The position numbers were made by a program, and so were the translations under genes. The notes under the pieces are model-generated. The model was not told the origin of the DNA, made no database searches, and worked only from the letters and a program-made list of their open reading frames with translations. DNA of 64,000 bases, from NCBI GenBank assembly GCA_963789885.1, contig CAWBNB010000035.1, positions 83,153 through 147,152 on the forward strand, written 5' to 3'. The DNA comes from DATEDA01 sp963789885 (GTDB lineage: Bacteria > Pseudomonadota > Gammaproteobacteria > Burkholderiales > SG8-39). Shown here piece by piece: positions 17,424 through 26,065 of the stretch. Position 1 is the stretch's first letter, and every line of letters begins with the position of its first letter.

Positions 17424-18858
17424 CTAGTTGCTCTCGTTCCGGACGTCGACCGAAGGCCAGCCGCCGCCCAGCGTCTTGTACAGGGTGACTGTGTCCGACA
17501 GGATCTGCTGGTGGCTCGCCAGCAGAGCGAGCTGCGCCGCCAACAGCTGCCGCTCCGCTTCGAATACTTCGAGCTGGGAAGCGACGCCCTCCTTGAGCTG
17601 GGCTTCGATCTGCGCTGCGGCGACTCGCAAATAATTGGTCTGCTCCTCCAGCTGCGCTTTCTGCTTCCGGTGGGAGTCGAGATTCACCAGCGTGTTCTCC
17701 ACCTCCTCGAACGCCGCCAATGACCGTCCGCCGATACAGCTCTTCGGCGACCTTGGTCTGCGCCTGGGTCGTCTTGATCTGCGCCTTGATGTTCGGATCG
17801 AACATCGGAAAGTTGATGCTGGGCAGAAAGGAGAAGGTAAACGACTTGAACAGATCGCCGGGCGACAGCGCGGCAGTTCCCAAGCGGCCGGTCAGGCTGA
17901 CGGTGGGCAGTTGCGCGAGCTTCGCCTGTCCGACCAGGTCATACGCTTCGAGGACCCGATACTCTGCCGCGACGATATCGGGCCGCCGCAACAGCAATTG
18001 CGAAGGTAGACCGCCGGGTACCGTAGGGACCTGTACTCGCGCCAGCAGGCCGCCGGGCGGCACCTTGAGCTCGCCTGCCGGCACGCCTGTCAGGGTGGCG
18101 AGCGAGTTCTCGGCGAGGTCGCGCAATCTGCGGAGCTCGAGCAGGCCGTTCGTCAGTCGATTGATCTCGGCCTTCTGCAGCAGCACCTGCGTCTGCGGCA
18201 CCAGTCCGTTCTGGTACATCGCCTCGTAGATGATCAGGATCTGCCGGTTCTTGCCCAGCGACTTCTCCTGCTGCTCGATCTGCTCGTCGAACTGGAGAAT
18301 CTGGAAGTAGCTCGTCGCCACGTCGGAAACGAGCGTCAGGTATCCGGCGCGCCAGTCCGCCTCGCTCGCACGAACTTCGGCCGTCTGTGCCTGGACGCCT
18401 TTCTCGAACTTGCCCCAGATATCGATCTCCCAATTGACCTGGGTGGCGAGGTTGTACACCTTCGAAAGCTTCTGTCCCGTGCTTTTCTCGAACACTGCGC
18501 TGGCACCCAGATCCAGGATCGGCAGCGCTCCGGCGCGCGCCGCGTCGATTTGCGCATCGGCAACCCCGGTGCGCGCGGCGAGGATCCTGAGGTCGAAGTT
18601 CCCCGCGATCGCCTTGCTCACCAGCGCATCCAGATAGGGGTCGCGGAACTCCTGCCACCAGGCCGGACTGATCGCTTCGGCGGCGGAGACGGCGACTTCC
18701 GCCGATCGCGACCATGAGGCCTTGGCCGGCGAATCCGGACGCTGGTACTCCGGTGCTCGAAAGTCGGCACAACTGCAGAGGAGTGCCGCGCCGAGGGCGG
18801 CGAGCAAAGAAGACCCGACAGCGGGGTATGAATCGCGACCAGCGGATTCGACCATCAT
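17424..18858 (-). CDS. TolC/NodT-like outer-membrane efflux lipoprotein, one frameshift
   Basis: About 478 residues in two frames. Lipoprotein-like signal (LLAALGAALLCSC, lipidation Cys before ADFRAPEYQRP), then the duplicated long-helix pattern of outer-membrane factors (QVNWEIDIWGKFEKGVQAQTAEVRASEADWR; LPSQLLLRRPDIVAAEYRVLEAY). The frame changes near 17715 and resumes AAFEEVENTLVNLDSHRKQKAQLEEQ..., the expected second repeat, to the stop at 17424. ATG 18858 is preferred over 18876 because AGGGA lies just upstream. Forms the outer-membrane exit duct; first gene of the secretion operon. Confidence 0.87.
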
Positions 18859-19176
18859 GTTTCCCTGCTCGTCCATCGACCGATGCGCACGATGGAGTCG
18901 CCACCAGTCTAGTTAGTGCAGGATCGGGCGAGCGGCGAGAATTGCCGGGACGTTGGTGATCTATTCACCCTCGGACCGGCCTCGCCGGCGCCGACTCCAT
19001 TTCGGCCGAAGCCGAGAAGCCGATCCGGCAACAATTCCACGAGCGCGCCCGAGGAAACTGTTCGAGAGCACGCGCTCGACGCTCTGCCATCATCCCTCGT
19101 TGCCCGAGCGCGCGCGATAGATCGCTCGGCTAAGCCCGCGGGATCAGTCCGTATGGACACGGCTCGCCGAGCGCGC
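18859..19176. other. Leader region of the secretion operon, no gene seen
   Basis: About 320 bp between the TolC-like start and the terminator of the 19294-19548 peptide. I find no convincing ORF, no CCAACAG/CTGTTGG repeat and no GG-N10-GC element with a TGGCAC box, so the operon promoter (presumably housekeeping sigma) should be here but I cannot point to it. Confidence 0.4.
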
Positions 19177-19231
19177 AAAAAAAGGAGAGCCGCACATCAG
19201 GGGATTGGACACCCCCGCAAGTGCGGCTCTC
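19177..19231 (-). terminator. Rho-independent terminator of the 19294-19548 peptide
   Basis: Read on the minus strand: GAGAGCCGCA ... TGCGGCTCTC followed by CCTTTTTTT. The outer stem is identical to the terminators of copies A and B although the gene is 13 kb away and inverted. Confidence 0.9.
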
Positions 19232-19293
19232 GCCTGTTGCCGTCTTGCAGCCGGCGCCGGCTTCGCGTGCCGGGCACCAACCGCATTCATGCA

Positions 19294-19548
19294 CTACTGG
19301 CTGACGGCAGTAAGCGCCGACCCGATGACATTGGCGAGGTGGAGGTCGACGATCGTCACGGGATTGACATCGATCGCGGTCGCGACCGGGGCGTTGATGC
19401 CGAGGACCGGGCTGAAGAGGGCGGGACCGGCCATGAAAAGGGTTTGGCCGCCGGCGCCAGCGAGTGCCACGCCACCACGCACGGCGGACAGTTCCTTGCG
19501 GGTTAGCTCTTTGCTGGTTTCGAGATCTTTGATCATCAGAGTCGTCAT
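19294..19548 (-). CDS. Double-glycine leader peptide, distant copy
   Basis: 84 residues. Leader MIKDLETSKELTRKELSAVRGG differs from copies A and B at few positions. Core begins VALAGAGGQTLFMAGPALFSPVLGINAPVATA, clearly homologous to VAVASAGGQAILQGGPSLFSG-INAVNAP of copy A, then diverges to a hydrophobic C-terminus (LANVIGSALTAVSQ). No Cys. RBS TTAGGAGAACTGCA identical to the sister genes. Lies upstream of the secretion operon on the same strand but separated from it by its own terminator, so it is an independent unit. Confidence 0.85.
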   Translation of the reverse strand: MTTLMIKDLETSKELTRKELSAVRGGVALAGAGGQTLFMAGPALFSPVLGINAPVATAIDVNPVTIVDLHLANVIGSALTAVSQ

Positions 19549-19611
19549 TGCAGTTCTCCTAATAAGGGGTTGGTTGGATTCACATCGAGCATGCTGCTCG
19601 ACGAGCCTTAC

Positions 19612-19627
19612 AGCACAGGCTGTGCCA
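19612..19627 (-). promoter_or_regulatory. Sigma-54 promoter of 19294-19548
   Basis: Minus strand TGGCACAGCCTGTGCT with exact GG-N10-GC spacing, 64 bp upstream of the start codon. Confidence 0.8.
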
Positions 19628-19736
19628 AGCGCGCACGGACAGCGCGCGGACGCCTAACCGTCTGTAAATAGCCGGGATTCGATCCGTGTAGCATGCGCTC
19701 GCGGCAGCGCTGACGAGTTGCGGCGGTGGGCGGGCT

Positions 19737-19761
19737 CCAACAGACCGGAACGTGCTGTTGG
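19737..19761 (-). promoter_or_regulatory. Inverted repeat, candidate enhancer of 19294-19548
   Basis: CCAACAG-N11-CTGTTGG, identical in half-sites and spacing to 5643-5667; on the minus strand a further ATGTTGC half-site precedes it after seven bases. Centre ~123 bp upstream of the -24 element. Confidence 0.65.
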
Positions 19762-19936
19762 CCAGAGGGCAACATATCGTCCGGAGCAGCCGGGGTTCCC
19801 GCGCGGCCGACCGGCCGGGACCGGTTGGACTTGCGGCCGCCGTGAGCATCTACCGCGCCGCACAAGGGAGGCTGGACCAGCGCTGCGCGTCGGGCAAGAG
19901 TGCCGAGCGAAGTGAAGATCACGATGGAGTGAACCT

Positions 19937-21039
19937 ATGAAGATCGCTTCCACGAAGTCGGGGCTCGTGCGACTGCCAGCGGAAGAACCCCTCGCGGGCG
20001 GGCCCGCTCCCACCGCGCTCGGGGCAACCCGCGACTTCGTCACGCTCGTCGTTGCGCACCGACGACGGCATCGAGGGCATCGGCTACACGTTCATGGGCT
20101 GGGCGATCTCGGGCGCGCTGCGGACCGCGGTCGACGAGCTCTGCGCGCTCGTCGTCGGCGACGATCCGCTCGCGATCGAGACGATCCACCGGAAGCTCCG
20201 CGCCGCCGCGGGCACCGCCGGGCCGGGCGGCATCTTCACGCTCGCGGTCGCGGCGATCGACATCGCGCTGTGGGACATCAAGGGGAAGCACGCCGGCCTG
20301 CCCGGTCGCGACGCTCGCCGGCGGCTTCCGCAAGAAGGCGCCGGTGTACGCGTCGGGCGCGCTCATGCGCGAGTTCACGCTCGACCAGGTGGTCAAGGCG
20401 GCGGCGCGACTGGTCGAGAAGCGGCTACACGCGGATGAAGACGAAGCTCGCGCTGCCCGGCCGCAGCGACCGTGCGGCAAGGAGATCGAGCGCGTCCGCG
20501 AGATCCGCGAGGTGATCGGTCCGGACGTCGACCTGATGGCCGACGTCAATCAGCGCTGGGACGTGCGGCAGGCGCTCTCGATCGGCAGCCGGATCGAGGA
20601 GTTCGGCCTCTACTGGCTCGAGGACCCGGTCGCGCACGACGACTACCCGGGGCTGGCCGCGGTCGCCGACGGCCTGCAGACGCCGATCGCCGCCGGCGAG
20701 TACGTTTACGGCAGCGTCCCGTTCCGCCACATGCTCGAGGCGCGCTCGGTCGACATCGTCATGGCCGACGTGATGCGCACCGGCGGCATCACCCACTGGC
20801 TGAAGATCGCCGGGATGGCCGAAGCGTTCAACCTCCCGATCGTCAGCCACCTCTACCCGGAGCTTTCGGTGCACCTCGTGTGCGCCGTGCCGAACGGGCT
20901 CGTCATCGAGAACATGCCGTGGTCGAACCGGCTCTTCCAGGAGGTGCCGCGGCCGGCCGCCGGCGAGCTCGCCGTGCCGCAGAAGCCCGGCCTCGGCCTC
21001 GCGTTCGACGAGCAGGCCTGCGCGCGCTACGCGGCCTGA
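19937..21039 (+). CDS. Mandelate-racemase/enolase-superfamily dehydratase, several frameshifts
   Basis: About 367 residues if the frames are joined. Starts at ATG 19937 after GGAG. Breaks occur near 20045, 20305, 20425 and 20480, the last two compensating. Across the pieces the catalytic set is recognisable: K-x-K in RMKTKLAL (in the shifted segment), metal ligands in VDLMADVN, YWLEDP and IAAGEYVYG, and the His base region IVSHLYPEL. Typical for acid-sugar dehydratases or racemases of the mandelate racemase subgroup; substrate unknown. Either a genuine decaying pseudogene or an error-rich stretch. First gene of a co-directional catabolic cluster. Confidence 0.75.
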
Positions 21040-21050
21040 CCCCCAGGCGA

Positions 21051-22595
21051 GTGACCGTGGCGGCGGCCACCTACATCGCCGACCTGATCGACGCGCACGC
21101 GGCGCGCGCGCCCGACGGACGGGCGATCGTCTGCGAGGGACGCGCGCTGACGTGGCGCGGGCTCGCCGACCGCATCGACCGTGTTGCGGCCGCGCTCGGG
21201 ACGCTCGGCATCGAGCCGGGCGACAAGGTCGCGATCCTCGCCCCCGCATCGGTCGAGTACGTGGAGTGCTTTCTCGGTACCACAACTGCCGGTGCCTGCG
21301 CCGTTCCCCTGCCCGCCGCCGCGAGCCCGGATGCGCTGCGGGCGATGCTCCTCGACAGCGACGCGAAGGTGCTCGTGCTCGGGAGCGAGCTGCGGCCGGC
21401 GGTGGCGCCGTTCGCCGACGAGCTCACGGAGAGGCTGCGCGGGGGGCTCGTGGCGCTCGACTTCGCGGCGCCGGGCTGGATCGGATACAAGGCCTGGCTC
21501 GACGCGGCGCCGCGCGGGCGTCCGCGCCCGGCGCTGCGCGACGACCTGCCCTTCAACATCATCTACAGCTCCGGCACGACCGGCGTCCCCAAGGGGATCG
21601 TCCACGAGCAGGGCATGCGCCGGCGCCAGGCCTTCCGTCCCGGATTCGACTACGGCCCGGCGAGCGTGACCCTGCTCGCGACGCCGCCCTACTCGAACAC
21701 GACGCTGCTGCCGATGCTCTCGGCGATCGGGGGCGGCGGCACCGCGATCCTGATGCGGAAGTTCAACGCCGAGCGCTACCTCGCGCTCGCGGAGTCCGAG
21801 CGGGTCACGCACACGATGCTGGTGCCGGTGCAGTACCAGCGCATCCTCGCGCACCCGGACTTCGCGCGTCACGACCTGACCTCGTTCCAGGTGAAGCAGT
21901 CGACCGGCGCGCCGTTCGGGGCGTCGCTCAAGCGCGAGCTTCTCGACCGCTGGCCCGGGCGCCTGCTCGAGGTCTACGGCCTGACCGAGGGCGGCTGCAG
22001 CTGCCTCCTCGACGCCGGCCGCCACCCGGACAAGCTCGCCACCGTCGGACGTCCGGCACCCGACAACGACATCCGCATTATCGACGAGGACGGCCGCGAG
22101 CTGCCGCAAGGCGCGACCGGCGAGGTGGTGGGACGCAACCCGTACATGATGTCGGGCTACTACAAGCGGCCCGACGCGACCGAGGCGTTCTACTGGCGCG
22201 ACGGCGACGGCCGGGTCTTCCACCGCACCGGCGACATCGGGCGCTTCGACGCGGACGGCTTCCTCGTGCTCCTCGACCGCAGGAAGGACGTGATCATCTC
22301 CGGCGGCCAGAACGTCTACGCGGCCGATCTCGAGGCGGTGCTCGGCCGCCATCCGGAGGTCGCCGACGTCGCGGTGATCGGCGTCCCGAGCGAGGCGTGG
22401 GGCGAGACGCCGCTCGCCCTGGTCGTGCCCAGGGCCGGAAGCAGCATCGACGAGGCCGGCCTGCGCGACTGGACGAACACGCGGCTCGGGAAGATGCAGC
22501 GACTGAGCGGGGTCGAGTTCCGCACCGAGCTGCCGCGGTCGGCCCTCGGCAAGGTCCTCAAGCGGGAGCTGCGCGCGGCATACTGGAACCGATGA
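21051..22595 (+). CDS. AMP-forming acyl-CoA ligase (class I adenylate-forming)
   Basis: 514 residues from GTG 21051 (GTG 21057 also possible), 11 bp after the dehydratase stop. Adenylation motifs: IIYSSGTTGVPKG (A3), LLEVYGLTEGG (A5), the FHRTGDIGRFDADGF (A7) and DRRKDVIISGGQNV (A8) stretches, and the C-terminal catalytic lysine in SALGKVLKREL. Converts a carboxylic acid to its CoA thioester with ATP. Followed with ATGA overlap by two MaoC-type genes, so the acid is probably CoA-activated and then hydrated. Substrate not predictable by eye. Confidence 0.88.
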   Translation: MTVAAATYIADLIDAHAARAPDGRAIVCEGRALTWRGLADRIDRVAAALGTLGIEPGDKVAILAPASVEYVECFLGTTTAGACAVPLPAAASPDALRAMLLDSDAKVLVLGSELRPAVAPFADELTERLRGGLVALDFAAPGWIGYKAWLDAAPRGRPRPALRDDLPFNIIYSSGTTGVPKGIVHEQGMRRRQAFRPGFDYGPASVTLLATPPYSNTTLLPMLSAIGGGGTAILMRKFNAERYLALAESERVTHTMLVPVQYQRILAHPDFARHDLTSFQVKQSTGAPFGASLKRELLDRWPGRLLEVYGLTEGGCSCLLDAGRHPDKLATVGRPAPDNDIRIIDEDGRELPQGATGEVVGRNPYMMSGYYKRPDATEAFYWRDGDGRVFHRTGDIGRFDADGFLVLLDRRKDVIISGGQNVYAADLEAVLGRHPEVADVAVIGVPSEAWGETPLALVVPRAGSSIDEAGLRDWTNTRLGKMQRLSGVEFRTELPRSALGKVLKRELRAAYWNR

Positions 22596-23062
22596 CCGGG
22601 ACCCGCTATCTCGAGGACTTCCAGGTCGGCGAACGCTGGCAGAGCCAGGCCTTCTCGCTGAGCGCCGACGAGATCGTCGCGTTCGCCCGCGCGAACGACC
22701 CGCAGCCGATGCACACCGACCCGGCGCACGGCGCGGCGGGGCCGTTCGGCTCGATCATCGCTAGCGGCTGGCAGGTCGCCTCGCGCGCGATGACGGAGTT
22801 CATCCGGGCCGGCGGATACGGCAAGACGCCGATGCTCGGGATCGGCATCGACGAGCTCCGGTGGCTGAAGCCGGTCCGCCCCGGCGACCGCCTGGTGGTC
22901 GAACGCGAGGTGGTCGAGGTCGCGCGCTCGGCGTCGCGGCCCGACCGCGGCACGGTGCGCACGCGCGTCGTCGTCCGGAATGAGGCCGGCGAGCCGGTGC
23001 TCTCGCTCTATTCGATCGGCCGCGTTCCCACGCGCCCGGTCGGCGAGCCGGAGAGCCCATGA
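22592..23062 (+). CDS. MaoC-like (R)-specific enoyl-CoA hydratase 1
   Basis: 156 residues, single hotdog fold. The hydratase motif is visible in VAFARANDPQPMHTDPAHG (Asp and His of the MaoC dyad) and in FGSIIASGWQVAS. Overlaps the ligase stop (ATGA) and is overlapped by the next MaoC gene the same way, so the two hydratases are translated together and may form a heterodimer. Confidence 0.85.
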   Translation: MTGTRYLEDFQVGERWQSQAFSLSADEIVAFARANDPQPMHTDPAHGAAGPFGSIIASGWQVASRAMTEFIRAGGYGKTPMLGIGIDELRWLKPVRPGDRLVVEREVVEVARSASRPDRGTVRTRVVVRNEAGEPVLSLYSIGRVPTRPVGEPESP

Positions 23063-23520
23063 CGCTGAAGGCCGAGACCCCGCGCGCGCTGGCCGGGCAC
23101 GTCGGCCGCAGCCTCGGCGCGAGCGACTGGCTGGAGATCGACCAGGCGCGGATCGACTCTTTCGCCGCGACGACCGGCGACGACCACTGGATCCACGTCG
23201 ACGTCGAGCGCGCCGGCCGCGAGCTGCCGGGCGGAAAGACGATCGCGCACGGCCTGCTCACACTGTCGCTGATTCCGCGGCTCCAGCGCTCGATCTGGAC
23301 GATCGAGAAGCGGGGCCGCGGGCTCAGCTACGGTTACAACCGCGTGCGGTTCACCGGCCCGGTGCCGGTCGGCGCGCGGATCCGCCTTCGGCAGACGCTC
23401 AAGGCCGCCGAGCCGGCCGCGGGCGCCGTGCGCTTCACGTTCGAGAGCACGGTCGAAGTCGAGGGCGCCGACCGCCCTGCGCTCGTCGCCGAGACGATCG
23501 TCCTGATCCACGAGTCCTGA
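23059..23520 (+). CDS. MaoC-like (R)-specific enoyl-CoA hydratase 2
   Basis: 153 residues. Catalytic region IDSFAATTGDDHWIHVDVERA and the downstream GKTIAHGLLTLSL are characteristic of this family. Coupled by ATGA to hydratase 1. Sequence is different enough from hydratase 1 that the pair is not a recent duplication. Confidence 0.88.
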   Translation: MTLKAETPRALAGHVGRSLGASDWLEIDQARIDSFAATTGDDHWIHVDVERAGRELPGGKTIAHGLLTLSLIPRLQRSIWTIEKRGRGLSYGYNRVRFTGPVPVGARIRLRQTLKAAEPAAGAVRFTFESTVEVEGADRPALVAETIVLIHES

Positions 23521-23538
23521 GCACGCAAAGGAGCACGA

Positions 23539-24492
23539 ATGGCAAACGCAGCAACAGCGAAGGCGCCACCGAAGCCGATGTCGGCCGACCTGGCCCAGCG
23601 GATCGAGCGCCTGCTGAAGGGCGCGATCGACATGCACTGCCACAGCGGGCCGTCGGTCATGCCGCGGTGCCTCGACCACATCGACGCGCTCGAGGAGGCG
23701 GCCGCGGCCGGGATGAAGGCGCTCCTCTTCAAGGACCACTACTACTCGGCGACCCCGGTCACCGAGCTCCTGAAGGGCCGCTACGCGCACCTCGGCGTCG
23801 AGATGATCTCCGGCGTGCCGCTCAACAACACGAGCGGCGGCCTGAACCCGTACGCGGTCGACCACGGCCTCAAGCTCGGCGCGCGGCTCGTCTGGATGCC
23901 GACCTTCTCGGCCGGCAACCACCTGCGCCACAACCGCAAGAAGAAGATGCTCGCCACCAAGGTGCCGATGCTCGAGCCGAGCGCCCTCACCGTGGTGGAC
24001 GACCGGAACCGGGTCAAGGACGAGGTGAAGTTCATCCTCGACCAGATCGCCGAGTTCGACGCGGTGCTTTCGGCCGGACACCTGCACGTGAGCGAGATCT
24101 TCCCGCTGTTCGAGGAGGCGAAGAAGCGCGGCGTGAAGCGCCGGCTCGTGCAGCACCCGACCTACGTGATCGACGCCTCGCTCGAGGAGATCTCCGAGCT
24201 CGCGCAGGACGGCGTGTTCCTCGAGCACTCGCTCTGCATGTTCATCGACGAGTCGCGCTTCAAGCACTGGACCGGGGAGGAGCTCAAGGGCATGATCACC
24301 GCGGCCGGCGTCGACCAGACGATCCTCGGCTCCGACCTCGGCCAGATCAACAACCCGACGCCGGTGACCGGGTTCCGGGCGGTGATCCGGCTCTGCATCG
24401 AGCAGGGCTACGACGACGACCAGATCCGCAAGCTGGTGGGCGGGAACGCGGCGCGGCTCCTCGGCCTGAACGAGCCGCGGAAGGGCGCGTGA
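23539..24492 (+). CDS. DUF6282-like amidohydrolase-superfamily protein
   Basis: 317 residues. TIM-barrel metal site: DMHCHSGPS (residues ~31-39, HxH), LLFKDHYYSA, LSAGHLHVSEI, LVQHPTY and LGSDLGQINNP (terminal Asp). Strong RBS AAAGGAGCACGA. Probably a metal-dependent hydrolase or decarboxylase of a ring or amide compound; family number given from memory. The stop overlaps the start of the next gene by one base (TGATG). Confidence 0.75.
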   Translation: MANAATAKAPPKPMSADLAQRIERLLKGAIDMHCHSGPSVMPRCLDHIDALEEAAAAGMKALLFKDHYYSATPVTELLKGRYAHLGVEMISGVPLNNTSGGLNPYAVDHGLKLGARLVWMPTFSAGNHLRHNRKKKMLATKVPMLEPSALTVVDDRNRVKDEVKFILDQIAEFDAVLSAGHLHVSEIFPLFEEAKKRGVKRRLVQHPTYVIDASLEEISELAQDGVFLEHSLCMFIDESRFKHWTGEELKGMITAAGVDQTILGSDLGQINNPTPVTGFRAVIRLCIEQGYDDDQIRKLVGGNAARLLGLNEPRKGA

Positions 24493-25136
24493 TGGCCAGG
24501 CACGTGACGCTCGACGCCTCCCTCCTCGACACCGAGGCCGCGTACGGCCTGCTCATCGGCTGCGTCGTGCCGCGCCCGATCGCGTGGATCACGACCGTGA
24601 ACGCGGCGGGCAAGGTGAACGCGGCACCGTTCAGCTCGTTCAACTACGTCGCCCACAGCCCGCCGATGCTCGCGGTCAACATCGGCTCGCGCGGCGGCGA
24701 GCTCAAGGACACGGCCCGCAACATCGTCGACACGCGCGAGTTCGTGGTCAACGCCGCCACCGAGGCGCTGCTCGACGTCATGCACCGGTCCTCCGCCGAG
24801 TACCCGCCGGAGGTGAGCGAGACGGAAGCGCTCGGGATCGCGCTCGAGCCGAGCCGGTTCGTCAGGCCGCCGCGCATCGCCGCCTCCCCGATCCAGATGG
24901 AGTGCCGCCTCGAGCGGGCGATCCCCCTAGGGCGCGGGCTCAACACGCTCTACATCGGCGAAATCGTCGCGTTCCACCTCTCACCGGACATCTTCGACGG
25001 CCGCCGCGTCGACAGCGCGAAGATGCGGCCGGTGGCGCGCCTCGGCGGGCCCTACTACGCGGCGCTCGGCGAGATCTTCAACCGGCCCCGGCTGCAGCAG
25101 CCGCCGGGCGGCACCGCGGGCCTGGAGAACGCGTGA
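24492..25136 (+). CDS. Flavin reductase-like FMN-binding split-barrel protein
   Basis: 214 residues. Motifs: GCVVPRPIAWITTVNAAGKVNAAPFSSFNYVAHSPP (FMN-binding region, residues ~22-57), DTARNI and EFVVNAAT. Resembles flavin reductase-domain proteins that support flavin-dependent oxygenases or act alone as FMN reductases. Coupled to the amidohydrolase gene (1-bp overlap). Confidence 0.85.
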   Translation: MARHVTLDASLLDTEAAYGLLIGCVVPRPIAWITTVNAAGKVNAAPFSSFNYVAHSPPMLAVNIGSRGGELKDTARNIVDTREFVVNAATEALLDVMHRSSAEYPPEVSETEALGIALEPSRFVRPPRIAASPIQMECRLERAIPLGRGLNTLYIGEIVAFHLSPDIFDGRRVDSAKMRPVARLGGPYYAALGEIFNRPRLQQPPGGTAGLENA

Positions 25137-25191
25137 TCCGGGCCGGCACGCTCGTTAAGACGCGCCCAGCACCCGACCGGAGACCCTGAGC

Positions 25192-26043
25192 ATGGCTGCC
25201 CTCCAGACCCGCCCCGCGTCCCACGCAAGACACTACGACTCGCCGCCCCAGCTCGAGGAGGGTCCGGGCGCGCGCACCTGGCTCACGCGCGGCGCGAACT
25301 TCGTGATCGCGGTCTCGCGGGTGAGCGCGGGCGCGACCCTGCGCCGCACCGACAACCCCGACGAATCGGCGGTGCTGCTGCCGGAGATCGGCGCCACTAT
25401 TGAGACCAGCGTGGAGGCCGGCGGCGAACGGATCGAAGCCGGCCCCGAGAGCCTCACCATCGTGCCGCCGGGCTCGAGCACGGTGACCGCGCGCGGCGAC
25501 GGCCTCGTCGTGCGCGTGTTCTCGGCGAAGGCCGCGGACCTCGCGGCGCGCGCCGCGAACGCGTCGGCCTACGCGAACGGTGCACCCGACGTCGCGCCGC
25601 TCGTTCCCTGGCCCGATCCGCCGGGCGGGTTCAGGCTGCGGCACTACCGGCTCGCCGACTACGCGAAGGCGGAGAGCAACATGCGGATCTTCCGGTCGAC
25701 GAACCTGATGATCAACGTGCTCGCGAAGCGCGCGACGGCGCGCGACGTGACGAAGCTGAGCCCCCATTCGCACACCGACTTCGAGCAGGGGTCGCTCGCG
25801 GTCGAAGGCACCTACGTCCACCATCTCCGCTACCCCTGGACGCCCGACATGAACGCCTGGCGCGAGGATGAGCACCTCGAGATCGGCAGCCCGTCGGTGA
25901 CGGTCATTCCCCCGAACGTCGTGCATACCAGCCGAAACATCGGCGGACCGGGCTGGCTGATCGACGTGTTCGCCCCGCCGCGCGTCGACTTCTCGACGAA
26001 ACCGGGCTTGGTCTGCAACGCGGACGAGTACCCGATGCCCTGA
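25192..26043 (+). CDS. Bicupin-like protein
   Basis: 283 residues. Two cupin-like halves; only the C-terminal one keeps a likely metal site (LSPHSHTDFEQGSLAVEG ... IPPNVVHTS). The N-terminal half (VLLPEIGATIETSVEAGGE) lacks histidines. Candidate oxygenase, isomerase or regulatory cupin of the preceding catabolic cluster; 55 bp gap from the flavin reductase gene. Convergent with 26066-26527. Confidence 0.65.
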   Translation: MAALQTRPASHARHYDSPPQLEEGPGARTWLTRGANFVIAVSRVSAGATLRRTDNPDESAVLLPEIGATIETSVEAGGERIEAGPESLTIVPPGSSTVTARGDGLVVRVFSAKAADLAARAANASAYANGAPDVAPLVPWPDPPGGFRLRHYRLADYAKAESNMRIFRSTNLMINVLAKRATARDVTKLSPHSHTDFEQGSLAVEGTYVHHLRYPWTPDMNAWREDEHLEIGSPSVTVIPPNVVHTSRNIGGPGWLIDVFAPPRVDFSTKPGLVCNADEYPMP

Positions 26044-26065
26044 CCCTGCGTCGGCTGGGCCGGCG

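Noticed and set aside
18859..19176. Sigma-54 promoter for the exporter operon
   Set aside because: GG and GC dinucleotides occur but none with ten-base spacing and a TGGCA box, and no enhancer repeat.
20425..22352. Long minus-strand frames opposite the dehydratase and acyl-CoA ligase
   Set aside because: No domain signature, composition of a codon-position shadow; the plus strand carries recognised motifs.
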